A stretch of DNA of 64,000 nucleotides, taken from the NCBI RefSeq assembly GCF_052115025.1, contig NZ_JBFRFW010000020.1, forward strand, positions 1 through 64,000. Reading direction: 5' to 3'. A program made the position numbers and the translations under genes. This document shows positions 52,537 through 61,289 of this stretch, in pieces. A model generated the notes under the pieces. That model saw only the letters and a list, made by a program, of their open reading frames with translations. It ran no database searches and was not told the DNA's origin. The first letter of the stretch is position 1, and the number at the start of each line of letters is the position of its first letter. Origin of the DNA: Bradyrhizobium_A sp052115025. GTDB taxonomy: Bacteria > Pseudomonadota > Alphaproteobacteria > Rhizobiales > Xanthobacteraceae.

Positions 52537-53550
52537 ATGAGTTTCGCGACCCGTTGCCGACGCCTTGCTGCCGTCGTCGTGATCATCGCCGCCTGTGCGA
52601 TCAGCCTGACCTCGCCCCGCGCTGCCGCGGCCAATGACTACCCCACCCGCATCATCACCCTGGTGGTGCCGTTCGCCGCCGGCGGCCCGTCGGACGTGAT
52701 CGCGCGGCTGCTGGCGCATTCCATGAGCCAGACGCTGGGCCAGCAGGTCATTGTCGAGAACGTGGCCGGCGCCGGCGGCACCGTCGGCGCCGCACGGGTG
52801 GCGCGCGCCGCGCCCGACGGCTACACGCTGCTGATCCATCACCTGGCGCTGACGGCGGCGCCGAGCCTCTACAGCAACCTCAGCTACGACGCGAGGACCG
52901 CGTTCACGCCGCTCGGCCTCGTCAACACCGGCCCGATGGTGCTGGTCGGCCGCAAGACGCTGGCCGCACAGACCGCGCAGGAATTGATCCGCTATTTCAG
53001 GGCCGAGGGCGACAAGATCACCATGGCCCATGCCGGCGTCGGCTCCAATGCGCATCTCTGCGCCATCCTGCTGACCCAGGCGATCGGCGTGAAGCAGGTG
53101 TATGTGCCCTACAACGGCACGGGGCCGGCGATGAACGACCTCGTCACCGGCCAGGTCGACGCGCTGTGCGACCAGTCCACCACCGCGGTGCCGCAGATCA
53201 CGAGCGGCACGGTGCGCGGCTATATCGTGACGTCGTCGGCGCCGATCGACGCCATCAAGGAGGTCGAGACCGCGCCGGCGGCGGGGCTGCCGGCGTTCGA
53301 CATGGCGATCTGGCACGGGCTCTACGCCCCGAAGGACACGCCGCCGGCGATCGTGGACAAGCTCAACAGCGCGCTCGCGGTGGCGCTCGCCGATCCGCTG
53401 GTGGTGGAACGCTTCAAGGCGGTGGGCACCGCGCCGTTCCCAACCTCCGAATGGTCGCCGCAGGCACACAAGGCGCGCCTCCTGGCGGAGATCGAGCGCT
53501 GGGGGCGCCTGCTGAAGACGGCCGGCGTGACGCCGGCGACCGCGCGTTAG
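52537..53550 (+). CDS. Bug-type periplasmic substrate-binding protein (tripartite tricarboxylate transporter)
   Basis: 337 residues from the ATG at 52537, preceded by AGGAAGGA. Signal peptide to about residue 32 (AVVVIIAACAISLTSP). Bug/TctC pattern: YPTRIITLVVPFAAGGPSDV, VENVAGAGGTVGAARVAR, APDGYTLLI, YVPYNGTGPAMNDLVTGQV and WHGLYAPKDTPPAIVDKLN. The receptor binds carboxylates and hands them to the TctAB membrane parts, which are not in this window. It follows the GntR gene by 155 bp on the same strand. Likely substrate is that of the neighbouring lyase; this is inferred. Confidence 0.92.
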   Translation: MSFATRCRRLAAVVVIIAACAISLTSPRAAAANDYPTRIITLVVPFAAGGPSDVIARLLAHSMSQTLGQQVIVENVAGAGGTVGAARVARAAPDGYTLLIHHLALTAAPSLYSNLSYDARTAFTPLGLVNTGPMVLVGRKTLAAQTAQELIRYFRAEGDKITMAHAGVGSNAHLCAILLTQAIGVKQVYVPYNGTGPAMNDLVTGQVDALCDQSTTAVPQITSGTVRGYIVTSSAPIDAIKEVETAPAAGLPAFDMAIWHGLYAPKDTPPAIVDKLNSALAVALADPLVVERFKAVGTAPFPTSEWSPQAHKARLLAEIERWGRLLKTAGVTPATAR

Positions 53551-53666
53551 GCCGCCGGCATCAGACGCGGCGTCCCGCCGGGCGGCCGGGTCCATCGCCC
53601 AGTTCACGCCACCCGACCGACCGCGCCATCGACGGCGGCGCACGATTGCGCTAGAGACGCCGGACC

Positions 53667-53762
53667 ATGTCCGTCAGCGCCATCGAGGTCTACCACATGC
53701 CGTGCGTTCCGCTCACGCCCTTCGCCCGCATCGCGACGGCATCGCCGGAGACAGCGCAATGA
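53667..53762 (+). CDS. 31-residue leader-like ORF overlapping the flavoprotein start
   Basis: MSVSAIEVYHMPCVPLTPF begins at 53667 and the frame ends with TGA at 53760-53762, so its stop overlaps the ATG at 53759 (ATGA). This layout often couples translation of a short leader with the next gene. The peptide has no recognised family. Whether it is translated is unknown; it could also be a remnant. Confidence 0.3.
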   Translation: MSVSAIEVYHMPCVPLTPFARIATASPETAQ

Positions 53763-55015
53763 GCGGCAATGGCATTGTCATCGTCGGCGCCGGTCATGGC
53801 GGCAGCCAGCTCGCCACCAGCCTGCGCCAGGAAGGGTTTGACGGACCGATCACGCTGGTGTCGGACGAGACCGACGTCCCCTATCACAAGCCGCCGCTGT
53901 CGAAGGCCTTCCTCAAGACGCCGGACATGGCGCCGCAGCTGCTGCGCGCCGAAAGCACCTATACGGACAACGCGATCACGCTGCGGTTCGGCGCGCGTGT
54001 CAGCGCCATCGACCTGCAGGCGCGGCGGCTCGAGCTCGACGACGGCGCGCCGCTGCCGTTCGACCGCCTGGTGCTGGCGACCGGCGCGCGGGCGCGCCGC
54101 CTCGCCATCCCCGGCCATGACCTCACCGGCATCTTCACCCTGCGCACGGCGGACGATGCGCGGGCGCTGCGCGCGGCGATCCCCGCGGCACAGTCGGTCG
54201 CGGTGATCGGCGGCGGCTTCGTCGGGCTGGAGGCGGCCGCCTCGCTCGCCGGCCTCGGCAAGCAGGTCACGGTGATCGAGGCCGCGGACCGCATTCTCGG
54301 CCGCGTGCTGGCGCCGGCGATGTCGGCCTACATGGCCGGCCTGCACCAGAGCCTCGGCGTCAAGCTGCTGACCGGCACCGGCGTCGCCCGCCTCGACGGC
54401 GCCAACGGCCGTGTCACCCATGTGACCACGACCGACGGCACGCATGTTGCTGCCGACATGGTGATCGTCGGCATCGGTGCCAACCCGGACATCGGCCTCG
54501 CCACGCAGGCCGGACTCGCCTGCGACAACGGCATCGTGGTCGACGGCGCGCTGCGCACCTCGGTGCCGGAGATCTTTGCGATCGGCGACTGCGTCGCCTA
54601 CGCGCACTGGCAGACCGGAAGCCACCTGCGCCTCGAATCCGTACAGAACGCCACCGACCAGGCGCGGCACGCCGCGCGCGTGCTGGCGGGCAAGCCCGAG
54701 ATCGCCGGCTATCGCGAGGTGCCGTGGTTCTGGTCCGACCAGGGACCGGCGAAGCTGCAGATGGTGGGACTGGCGATCGGCACGACGCGCCAGGTGATCA
54801 GCGGCACACCGGCGAATGGCGCGTTCTCGATCTACCATTTCCGCGACGACCGCCTGCAGGCGATCGATTCCATCAACCGCCCCGCCGACCACATGCTCGG
54901 CCGCCGCATGCTGGCCGCGAACTTCCATCCGGATGACGCCCTGATCGCCGCCGGCCCCGCGGCGCTGAAGGCGGCGTTCGCGGAGTTCAGCAAGGGGCAG
55001 CCGGAGGCGCGGTGA
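53759..55015 (+). CDS. FAD-dependent ferredoxin reductase-like oxidoreductase
   Basis: 418 residues from the ATG at 53759. FAD-binding GAGHGG at about 10-15 (IVIVGAGHGGSQLATSLRQE), PYHKPPLSKAFLK, VLATGARARRLAIPG, NAD-binding VAVIGGGFVGLEAAASLAG, and AIGDCVAY. A reductase C-terminal domain has WFWSDQGPAKLQMVGLA. This is the putidaredoxin/rhodocoxin reductase group that moves electrons from NADH to [2Fe-2S] ferredoxins for P450s or dioxygenases. No ferredoxin or oxygenase lies nearby. It follows the Bug gene on the same strand. Confidence 0.93.
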   Translation: MSGNGIVIVGAGHGGSQLATSLRQEGFDGPITLVSDETDVPYHKPPLSKAFLKTPDMAPQLLRAESTYTDNAITLRFGARVSAIDLQARRLELDDGAPLPFDRLVLATGARARRLAIPGHDLTGIFTLRTADDARALRAAIPAAQSVAVIGGGFVGLEAAASLAGLGKQVTVIEAADRILGRVLAPAMSAYMAGLHQSLGVKLLTGTGVARLDGANGRVTHVTTTDGTHVAADMVIVGIGANPDIGLATQAGLACDNGIVVDGALRTSVPEIFAIGDCVAYAHWQTGSHLRLESVQNATDQARHAARVLAGKPEIAGYREVPWFWSDQGPAKLQMVGLAIGTTRQVISGTPANGAFSIYHFRDDRLQAIDSINRPADHMLGRRMLAANFHPDDALIAAGPAALKAAFAEFSKGQPEAR

Positions 55016-55040
55016 ACGACAGCTCGCGCTGTTGCCGCCC

Positions 55041-55994
55041 CTATTGGCAGCGCCCCGCGAGCAGGCAGTGCTCGCGGCCCTCGCGGTCGGTGCGGAAGCT
55101 TTCGATGTAGCCGCCCTTGCGCTGGGTGACGAACACGGTGCGGCCGTCAGCACCGCCGAAGGCGAGGTTGGTCGGCTCCTTGCCCTGCAGCGCCACTTCG
55201 CGCACCAGCTTGCCGTCGGGCATGACGATCGCGATCGCCCCCTTGAGGATGCGCGCCACCAGCAGCCGGCCGGCGGCGTCGGTGCGCAGGCCGTCGATGG
55301 TGTCGGGCGCGAAGGTCGTCACCAGGCGGGCATCGACCAGCGCGTTGCCATTGACGCCGTAAGCCCAGATCTGGCCGGTGCCGGATTCACCGACATACAG
55401 CGTCCTGCCGTCCGGACTGAGATCGATGCCGTTGGTGGTGCCCATGGCGCGCGGCGCGGTCATCACCTCGCCGCTGACGCGACCGTCAGGCCCGCGGGTG
55501 ATCCGCCACACCTGCCCGCTGCGGCCCTTCCAGTTGGGGTCGCTCGCATAGAGCGTGCCGTCGGCGGCCACAGTCAGATCATTCGGCTGACTGAAGCGCT
55601 CCGAGGCAAACAACGGCGTCGGCGCGGTGGCGCCGGACGCGAGCGCGAAGATCGTGTGCTTCTTGTAGTCGGCGATGAACATGGTGCCGGCGCGATCGAA
55701 GCGGATGGCATTGCCGACGCTGCCCTCCGGCAGCGCGGTGAACAACTCCGACTGCGGCGCGCCCGGCGCAAGGCGGCCGATGGTCCCCGGCTTGCCGAAA
55801 TTGACCACGAACAGCGCGCCGGCGGCATCGACCGCCGGGCCTTCGATGCCAAAGGTGTATTCGCCCGATGGCGTGATCTGCCGGCTGTCGAACAGCCGGC
55901 CCTCTGCCAGCGCGCTTCCGCACCACGCCAGCAACAGGGCGCCTTCACAGAGACGCAAGAGAGCCTTGCGAAATGTAGTAGCCTTGGTCATCAC
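55041..55994 (-). CDS. SMP-30/gluconolactonase-like six-bladed propeller protein
   Basis: 317 residues. Signal peptide to about residue 30 (CEGALLLAWCGSALAEG). Repeated propeller strands: FGIEGPAVDAAGALFVVNF, DLTVAADGTLYASDPNW, NGIDLSPDGRTLYVGESG and DGLRTDAAGRLLVARI, as in SMP-30/strictosidine synthase-like proteins. Family members hydrolyse sugar lactones with a bound metal. The gene starts inside the 3' end of the dehydrogenase gene (50-bp overlap), so it is translated with it. The pair could oxidise an aldose and open the lactone in the periplasm; this is inference. Confidence 0.88.
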   Translation of the reverse strand: MMTKATTFRKALLRLCEGALLLAWCGSALAEGRLFDSRQITPSGEYTFGIEGPAVDAAGALFVVNFGKPGTIGRLAPGAPQSELFTALPEGSVGNAIRFDRAGTMFIADYKKHTIFALASGATAPTPLFASERFSQPNDLTVAADGTLYASDPNWKGRSGQVWRITRGPDGRVSGEVMTAPRAMGTTNGIDLSPDGRTLYVGESGTGQIWAYGVNGNALVDARLVTTFAPDTIDGLRTDAAGRLLVARILKGAIAIVMPDGKLVREVALQGKEPTNLAFGGADGRTVFVTQRKGGYIESFRTDREGREHCLLAGRCQ

Positions 55995-58011
55995 TGCAGT
56001 CGCCGTTGAGATAGAGATCGGCCGGCCGGTCGATCCGGCTGAAACCGGCCTTTCCCTTGGCGGACGATTCCGTCACCACGACGACCTTCCCTGCCGGAAT
56101 GTTGCCGCATTCCCGGCCGTCCCGGCTGACGAAACGACGCTGCACCACCCCGCCGCGAATCCGCATCCGCGTGCCAGGCACCATGGTGCCGACGAGCTGA
56201 TCGACCTTGTCGAGCAGCTGCGCATAGCCGGCCTCGTGCGCCGCCAGCCCCTCACCGCCCGGCGGCATCAGCCGCTCGGCGCCGGTGCCCCGCAGGCGGG
56301 CGCGCAGCTTGCCGGCATCCGGATCGCCGGGAAAGATCCAGCCGTCCTGGCCCAGCATGAAGCGCAGCACGGTGTCGTCCTTCTGCGCGTCGGACAAGCC
56401 GGCCTTGAGGCCGAAGTCGGCGTGGCAGCCGACGCAGTGCTTCTCCACCACGCCGGCGCGGAAGGCCGACAGCCGCGCCCGGTTCGGCGCGCTCGCGGCA
56501 ACGAGGCGCGCAAGCGCCTCGATCTGAGCGTCGCTGCGCCGGTCGCAGGGCTCCGGCGCACCCGGCGGCGCCGACGTGGCGTCGATCCGGATCACGGTGC
56601 GGTTCTTGTCCTCCACCAGCCAGATCGCGCCGTCGGAAGCCACCGTGAGCCCGACCGGCGCGCCCTGCGGCCGCACGCCGTTGACCTTGTGCCATTCGGA
56701 CACCAGCTCGGTGAACGGCGCGGCCGGAACATCGACGCCATCGGCCTGAAAGGCGTGGCTCGCTTCTGCGCTGCAGCTGATGCGATAGCGCACCGGGGCT
56801 GCGCTCCTGACCGGAAAGCCCCTGGCGTCGACGTCATAGACCAGCACGCGGCTGCCGGTCGGACGATAGCCATGCAGCCCGACGATCAGCTTGCCCTCGA
56901 GCTGCGGAAATCGCGCGCCATGATAGTACAGCATGCCGAGCGGCGCGCCGTGCGGCGGCATCAGCGTCGCCGGCTGGCGATACAGCGCGGTGTTGGCGCA
57001 CAGATGCCGGTACGGTCCGGCCGCGGCCAGCACCGCCTTGAACTCCGGGCTCTCGGTCGCATTGTCGTAGCAGTACGGCCAGCCATAGTGCCGGCCCGGC
57101 TCGATCGCATTGATCTCCTCGTTGGGCTTGAGGACGTCCGGCAGGTCACGGCCGTTCTCGCCCTGCAGGAAAGCGAAGCCGGCGTCGGGAAAGCGTGGAT
57201 GCAGCGCCAGCGCCATCGAGTTGCGCAGGCCCTGGGCATAGACCTCGCGGCGCGGATTGGGATCACTCGGCCGGAGCGCCGGAAAGACACCGCCCGATGG
57301 CGGCACGAACATCCAGATCGCGGCGAGCGGCGAGCCGCCCTCGCCCGCAGCACATGGCGTGCGGATCGGCGCCGGCGTGATGCAGTCGTCGCTGTGCGAG
57401 CCGACATTGACGAACAGCCGGCCCGTGCGGTCGAACACGAAGGCCTTCAGCGGATGGCTGCTGTCCGCGACCAGCGTGCCGTCGGAGAGCTGCACGCGGC
57501 GGCCGGGCAGGCCGCGCACGATGGTCTCGACCGTGGCGGCGGGATGGTCCGCACGCGGATCGAAGCGGAAGATCGTCTCGGCGGTCGCCGCGTAGACCTT
57601 GCGGTCCGGCCCGATGGCGAGCCCGAAGGGATAGTCGAGGCCGGTCAGGAGCTCCTTGATCCGCCCGCCCGCCGGCGCATGGGGATCGAGCCGCAGCAGC
57701 CGCCCCTGCGCGCTGCCCCAGCCGCCCATGTCGGCGACCACGAACAGCTCGCTGTCCGGGATCTGGACAATGGTGCGGGGAAATTTCAGACCGTCGTCCT
57801 GGCTGGCGACGAGGCCTGCACAGAAGCCCTCCGCAAGGCCGATGCGCAGTTGCGGAAACGCCAGCGCGCCGCCGCCGCAGGTATCCGGACCGAGCACGTA
57901 GCCGCTCCTGCGCACCGTCTCCTGCGCACGCGGCGCAGCGGCGACCAGCATCGTCGCGGCAACGGCGACCGCCACGGCGAGCGATCGGCAACGCAGCAGG
58001 CTTCGGATCAT
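55945..58011 (-). CDS. Glucose/sorbosone dehydrogenase-like protein with C-terminal cytochrome c domain
   Basis: 688 residues. Signal peptide to about 29. The GSDH propeller spans about 60-480, with YPFGLAIGPDRKVY, PGRHYGWPYCYD, LGMLYYHGARFPQLEGKL and HKVNGVRPQGAPVGLTV, and likely PQQ-type active groups. A c-type cytochrome follows: heme site CVGCH at 526-530 (VVEKHCVGCHADFG) and distal Met582 in RLMPPGG. The tail contains CGNIPAGKVVVV. It should oxidise a sugar or alcohol in the periplasm and pass electrons through its own heme. The 3' end overlaps the SMP-30 gene. An intergenic repeat lies upstream. Confidence 0.9.
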   Translation of the reverse strand: MIRSLLRCRSLAVAVAVAATMLVAAAPRAQETVRRSGYVLGPDTCGGGALAFPQLRIGLAEGFCAGLVASQDDGLKFPRTIVQIPDSELFVVADMGGWGSAQGRLLRLDPHAPAGGRIKELLTGLDYPFGLAIGPDRKVYAATAETIFRFDPRADHPAATVETIVRGLPGRRVQLSDGTLVADSSHPLKAFVFDRTGRLFVNVGSHSDDCITPAPIRTPCAAGEGGSPLAAIWMFVPPSGGVFPALRPSDPNPRREVYAQGLRNSMALALHPRFPDAGFAFLQGENGRDLPDVLKPNEEINAIEPGRHYGWPYCYDNATESPEFKAVLAAAGPYRHLCANTALYRQPATLMPPHGAPLGMLYYHGARFPQLEGKLIVGLHGYRPTGSRVLVYDVDARGFPVRSAAPVRYRISCSAEASHAFQADGVDVPAAPFTELVSEWHKVNGVRPQGAPVGLTVASDGAIWLVEDKNRTVIRIDATSAPPGAPEPCDRRSDAQIEALARLVAASAPNRARLSAFRAGVVEKHCVGCHADFGLKAGLSDAQKDDTVLRFMLGQDGWIFPGDPDAGKLRARLRGTGAERLMPPGGEGLAAHEAGYAQLLDKVDQLVGTMVPGTRMRIRGGVVQRRFVSRDGRECGNIPAGKVVVVTESSAKGKAGFSRIDRPADLYLNGDCSDDQGYYISQGSLASL

Positions 58012-58175
58012 CCCCAGCGCTCCCCCGCGAACAATGACGCGGGCGACGCTAGCGTGCGTATCGCTTCATGCCAAGCGAGGTGCGAACCCAATGAGGCGTG
58101 CCACACCCACTGCGTCATTGCCGAACTTGATCCACGAGTGTTCGGTTCGTTCTCGGCGCAGACCACACCCATTGC

Positions 58176-58279
58176 GTCATTGCCGGGCGAAGACCCGGCA
58201 ATCCAGCTTGCTCGCAGTGCGACGTGAGTTTGAAGCTGGATCACCGGGTCACGGCGCTACGCGCCGGCCCGGTGATGAC
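58176..58279. repeat. Intergenic hairpin repeat, family C (long copy)
   Basis: GTCATTGCCGGG at the left and CCCGGTGATGAC at the right are near-complements; inside are GAAGACCCGGCAATCCAGC and GAAGCTGGATCACCGGG. CACACCCACTGCGTCATTGC, and the same with one change (CACACCCATTGCGTCATTGC), repeat directly at 58102 and 58165. It fills the gap upstream of the dehydrogenase-cytochrome gene. Confidence 0.75.
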
Positions 58280-58319
58280 GCAGAATATGTGGAACGCCCC
58301 CAATCCACAGCTCCGGCCC

Positions 58320-58784
58320 TCAAGGCGTCTTCTTCGGATTGATCGAGAAGCGCAGGTTCAGGGGTTGCAGCATTTCCGGCGGCGGGGCCTCGCCGACATT
58401 GCCGCGGGTGAGGATGGTGCGCAGGTCCGCGTCCGCCGCCGCGTTCTTCAGCGCGGCGAATGACACCTTCTCCACCGTACCGTCCGGATTGAGCCAGGCG
58501 CGCACCACGAGCGCCGGCGGCAGCCCGTCCTCCTTGCCCGCGTGCTCCTTGACATAGGCGCGAAACCGCCGCGCGACCTCGTCGTCGCCCTCGATCCAGC
58601 TCTCGAAGCGATACTGCACGAGCTTGGCGAACTGGCCCCAGGACGGCGGCGCCTTGGCCGACTCGCGGAAATCGAGCCCCTGGGCGTGCGCGGAGACGAG
58701 CGGAACGCTGCTGAGACCCAGCACGACACCGCAGAGCACGGCAACCGTCCGGAATCCGGGACGACGAACAGATGACAGACACAT
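58320..58784 (-). CDS. Periplasmic TonB-C-like protein
   Basis: 154 residues. Signal peptide to about 35 (VLCGVVLGLSSVPLVSA). The remainder has WGQFAKLVQYRFESWIEGDD, ALVVRAWLNPDGTVEKVSFA and LTRGNVGEAPPPEMLQPLN, the beta-alpha-beta-beta pattern of TonB C-terminal domains without a transmembrane TonB N-terminus. A similar layout forms the C-terminus of the STN protein at 12224. The family role is unclear: a protein-protein interaction module in the periplasm. It lies 48 bp after the protease gene on the same strand. Confidence 0.75.
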   Translation of the reverse strand: MCLSSVRRPGFRTVAVLCGVVLGLSSVPLVSAHAQGLDFRESAKAPPSWGQFAKLVQYRFESWIEGDDEVARRFRAYVKEHAGKEDGLPPALVVRAWLNPDGTVEKVSFAALKNAAADADLRTILTRGNVGEAPPPEMLQPLNLRFSINPKKTP

Positions 58785-58832
58785 GACAGGAATGGCGACC
58801 GGCAGGAGTGACGACGGCGCGACTCTGCCCGG

Positions 58833-59564
58833 CTAGTTTTGCAGGCACGTGACACGGGCCGAGATCGACGCCGCGCGGTTGGCCCGCGAGGCGCCGCCCG
58901 CGAGCTGCGGGCGATCATCGTGCGCGAATCGCACGCCATGATCGGCCATGAACGCCTTGGCCTCCATCGCCCCGACCGCAACGACCCGCGTCGCAGAGGT
59001 GCGACGGCTGATCACGCCCTCCACCAGGCCACGCCCGTCGAGCACCGGCGCCCCGCTGGCGCCGAAGGTGGCGTCGGAATCGAGCGCGAGCTGCCCGGCC
59101 GAGTCGGCGGCGACCGCCACCGTCGCGTTGGCCAGCGTGCCGCCACGGGCGATCAGCCCCGGCAGGCGGTCATAGGCGCCGACGAACACCATGTCGTTGA
59201 CGGCCGGCGTGGCATTACTGGGGAACACCGCGGCGAGCCCCCAGGTGCGCGGCACCTTGATCAGCGCGAGATCGGCGCGATCGGACAACGCCACCACGCG
59301 CGCGCTGACCGCGCGGCCTTCCTTGGCGACCACCACCCGCACGCAGGCATCCACCGCATGGCGCACGGTGAGCATCGTGCCGGCATCGTCGACGAAGAAG
59401 CCGGTTCCGGTCTTCTCGTGGCTGATGGCCGCCTCCACCGGGCGCGACAGCGAACGCACCGGCTCGCGCGCGCGATCACGGTCCTGCCACGGCAATCCCT
59501 GCGCCACGGCCGGCAGGGCAGCGAGAACAGCAAGGCTGGCGGTCAGAAGCAGGCATCGCAACAT
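58833..59564 (-). CDS. Secreted trypsin-like serine protease
   Basis: 243 residues from the ATG at 59564. Signal peptide MLRCLLLTASLAVLAALPA. Chymotrypsin-fold triad visible as His69 (TVRHAVDAC), Asp98 (SDRADLALIK) and Ser170 (DATFGASGAPVLDG), in the usual order. The protease lacks a PDZ domain, so it is not DegP. It would act in the periplasm or outside. It is followed by the TonB-C-like gene 48 bp downstream; cotranscription is likely. A role in processing surface proteins is speculative. Confidence 0.88.
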   Translation of the reverse strand: MLRCLLLTASLAVLAALPAVAQGLPWQDRDRAREPVRSLSRPVEAAISHEKTGTGFFVDDAGTMLTVRHAVDACVRVVVAKEGRAVSARVVALSDRADLALIKVPRTWGLAAVFPSNATPAVNDMVFVGAYDRLPGLIARGGTLANATVAVAADSAGQLALDSDATFGASGAPVLDGRGLVEGVISRRTSATRVVAVGAMEAKAFMADHGVRFAHDDRPQLAGGASRANRAASISARVTCLQN

Positions 59565-59659
59565 GCGGCCCGTCTCGCACGGGCCTGCGAGACGGTCAAG
59601 CGCCTCCACCGCCGGTCGGCGACCAGCGCAGCGCGTTCAGGAACCTGTCGTGGCCGGCT

Positions 59660-61258
59660 TCAGCTGCGCAGCCAGACGCCGGCGAAATTGCCCTGGACAC
59701 CGGTGGCATCGACCGTGTGATCAATCACCTTGCGGTTGTAGACTGTGACGGAACGGCTGAGCATCAGCGGGATGACAGGCAGTTCGTCGGCCAGGATATC
59801 CTGGAAACGGTCGATCGCGGCCTTGCGCTTGCCCGCATCCGCCTCAATCGCGATCTCCGCGAACAGCCGGTCGACCTCCGGATTTGCATAATGACTGGCG
59901 TTGGTGAAGGCGACACCTTTACGAAAATTGTCGCTGGTGAAGAAGCGCTGCAGCCCGACCGTCGGATCGAACATGTTGGTGAAGGGGTGGTTGGTGAAGT
60001 CGTAGTCGCGATCGCTGTAGACGCGCTTGAGGTAGCTCGGAAAGTCCTGCCCGCGCACCGTGACGTCGATGCCGACCGCGGCGAGCGCACTCTTGAGGTA
60101 TTCGCCGGTGCGTTTGAAGTTCTCGCCGAACGGCTGGTAGTCGTGTGTCAACGCGAAGCGGAAGCGGCCGTTGAGCGGAAAGCCGGCCTGGTCGAGCAGC
60201 TGCGCCGCCCTCTTCGGATCGAACGGATAGGTCTTGACGTCGGGATTGTAGAACCGCTTCAGCGTCGGGCTGACGATACTGACCGTGGGCTCGCCGAGGC
60301 CATACCAGGCGACATTGAGCACCGCCGAGGGATCGATCGCATGGGCGATCGCCTGCCGCACCAGCTTGTGCCTGAGGTAGGGATTGTCGAGGTTGAACTC
60401 GATGCCGTAGAGCGTCGGTGCGTACTCGCTGCCGCGGTTTTCAAGACCGAGATGCGGCAGCTTCGCAAAACGCTCGAGATCGAGCGGCGACACCGGCGTC
60501 GAGCCGCCGATGTCGATCTCGCCGGTCTCGAACGCCACGGCGCGCGCGGCGCCGTCGGGAATGATCCGCACCAGCAGCGCATCCAGGTAGGGTTTCGGCG
60601 CGTCCCAGTAGTTCGGATTGCGGACGTAGCTGATGTAGCTGCCGTTCACCCATTCCTTGAACACGAACGGCCCGGTGCCGACGGGCGCGCGGTTGTTCGG
60701 GTTGAGCAGCGGATCGCCCTTGCCCTCATAGAGGTGCCTGGGAACGATCGGCGACTCGCCGGCCGCCAGCGCATAGAGCAGATAAGGCGCGGGCTTCGAC
60801 AGCACGACCTGCACGGTATGGTCGTCGACGGCCCGCACCTCCTGCAGGTTGGCGAAGGTGGTGCGTCCACGCGGATGCGCCGATTTCAGCAGGCCGAACG
60901 AATAGACCACGTCGGCGGCGGTGAACGGCTGGCCGTCGTGCCAGCTGACGTTGCGGCGCAGCTCGAAGCGGTATTGCAGCCCATCCTCGCTGACGCTCCA
61001 GGCGGTGGCGAGCTGCGGCCTGGGATTGAGATCGAAGTCGTAGGTCAGAAGCCCCTCGACCACCTTGCTGCTCGCCTGGATCGCCGGGCCTTCGGTGGTG
61101 TTGAAGCACACCAGCGTGGTCGGCTCGGGATGGATGACGAAATTCAGCCGGCCGCCATGGCGCGGCCCCTCCTCCGCGGCGCGGGCGCGGGTGATCGCGG
61201 CGGGCAGCAGCAGCCCCGCCACCGGTGCGGCGACGAAGGCACGTCTCGACAAAGTCAT
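59660..61258 (-). CDS. Family 5 ABC transporter substrate-binding protein (peptide/oligosaccharide type)
   Basis: 532 residues from the ATG at 61258. The N-terminus MTLSRRAFVAAPVAGLLLPA resembles a twin-arginine signal. The SBP_bac_5 domain has LATAWSVSEDGLQYRFELR, VSWHDGQPFTAADVVYSF, RNPNYWDAPKPYLDALLVR and FDPKRAAQLLDQAGFP. The receptor would deliver a peptide or other solute to an ABC permease pair, which is absent from the window. It follows the class II aldolase gene by 31 bp on the same strand. The ligand cannot be predicted. Confidence 0.92.
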   Translation of the reverse strand: MTLSRRAFVAAPVAGLLLPAAITRARAAEEGPRHGGRLNFVIHPEPTTLVCFNTTEGPAIQASSKVVEGLLTYDFDLNPRPQLATAWSVSEDGLQYRFELRRNVSWHDGQPFTAADVVYSFGLLKSAHPRGRTTFANLQEVRAVDDHTVQVVLSKPAPYLLYALAAGESPIVPRHLYEGKGDPLLNPNNRAPVGTGPFVFKEWVNGSYISYVRNPNYWDAPKPYLDALLVRIIPDGAARAVAFETGEIDIGGSTPVSPLDLERFAKLPHLGLENRGSEYAPTLYGIEFNLDNPYLRHKLVRQAIAHAIDPSAVLNVAWYGLGEPTVSIVSPTLKRFYNPDVKTYPFDPKRAAQLLDQAGFPLNGRFRFALTHDYQPFGENFKRTGEYLKSALAAVGIDVTVRGQDFPSYLKRVYSDRDYDFTNHPFTNMFDPTVGLQRFFTSDNFRKGVAFTNASHYANPEVDRLFAEIAIEADAGKRKAAIDRFQDILADELPVIPLMLSRSVTVYNRKVIDHTVDATGVQGNFAGVWLRS

Positions 61259-61289
61259 GATGGACAATCCAGTGCGGGCCAGCGCGGCA

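Noticed and set aside
55675..58227. 850-codon plus-strand open frame
   Set aside because: Antisense to the GSDH-cytochrome gene; Arg/His/Ala-rich shadow without motifs.
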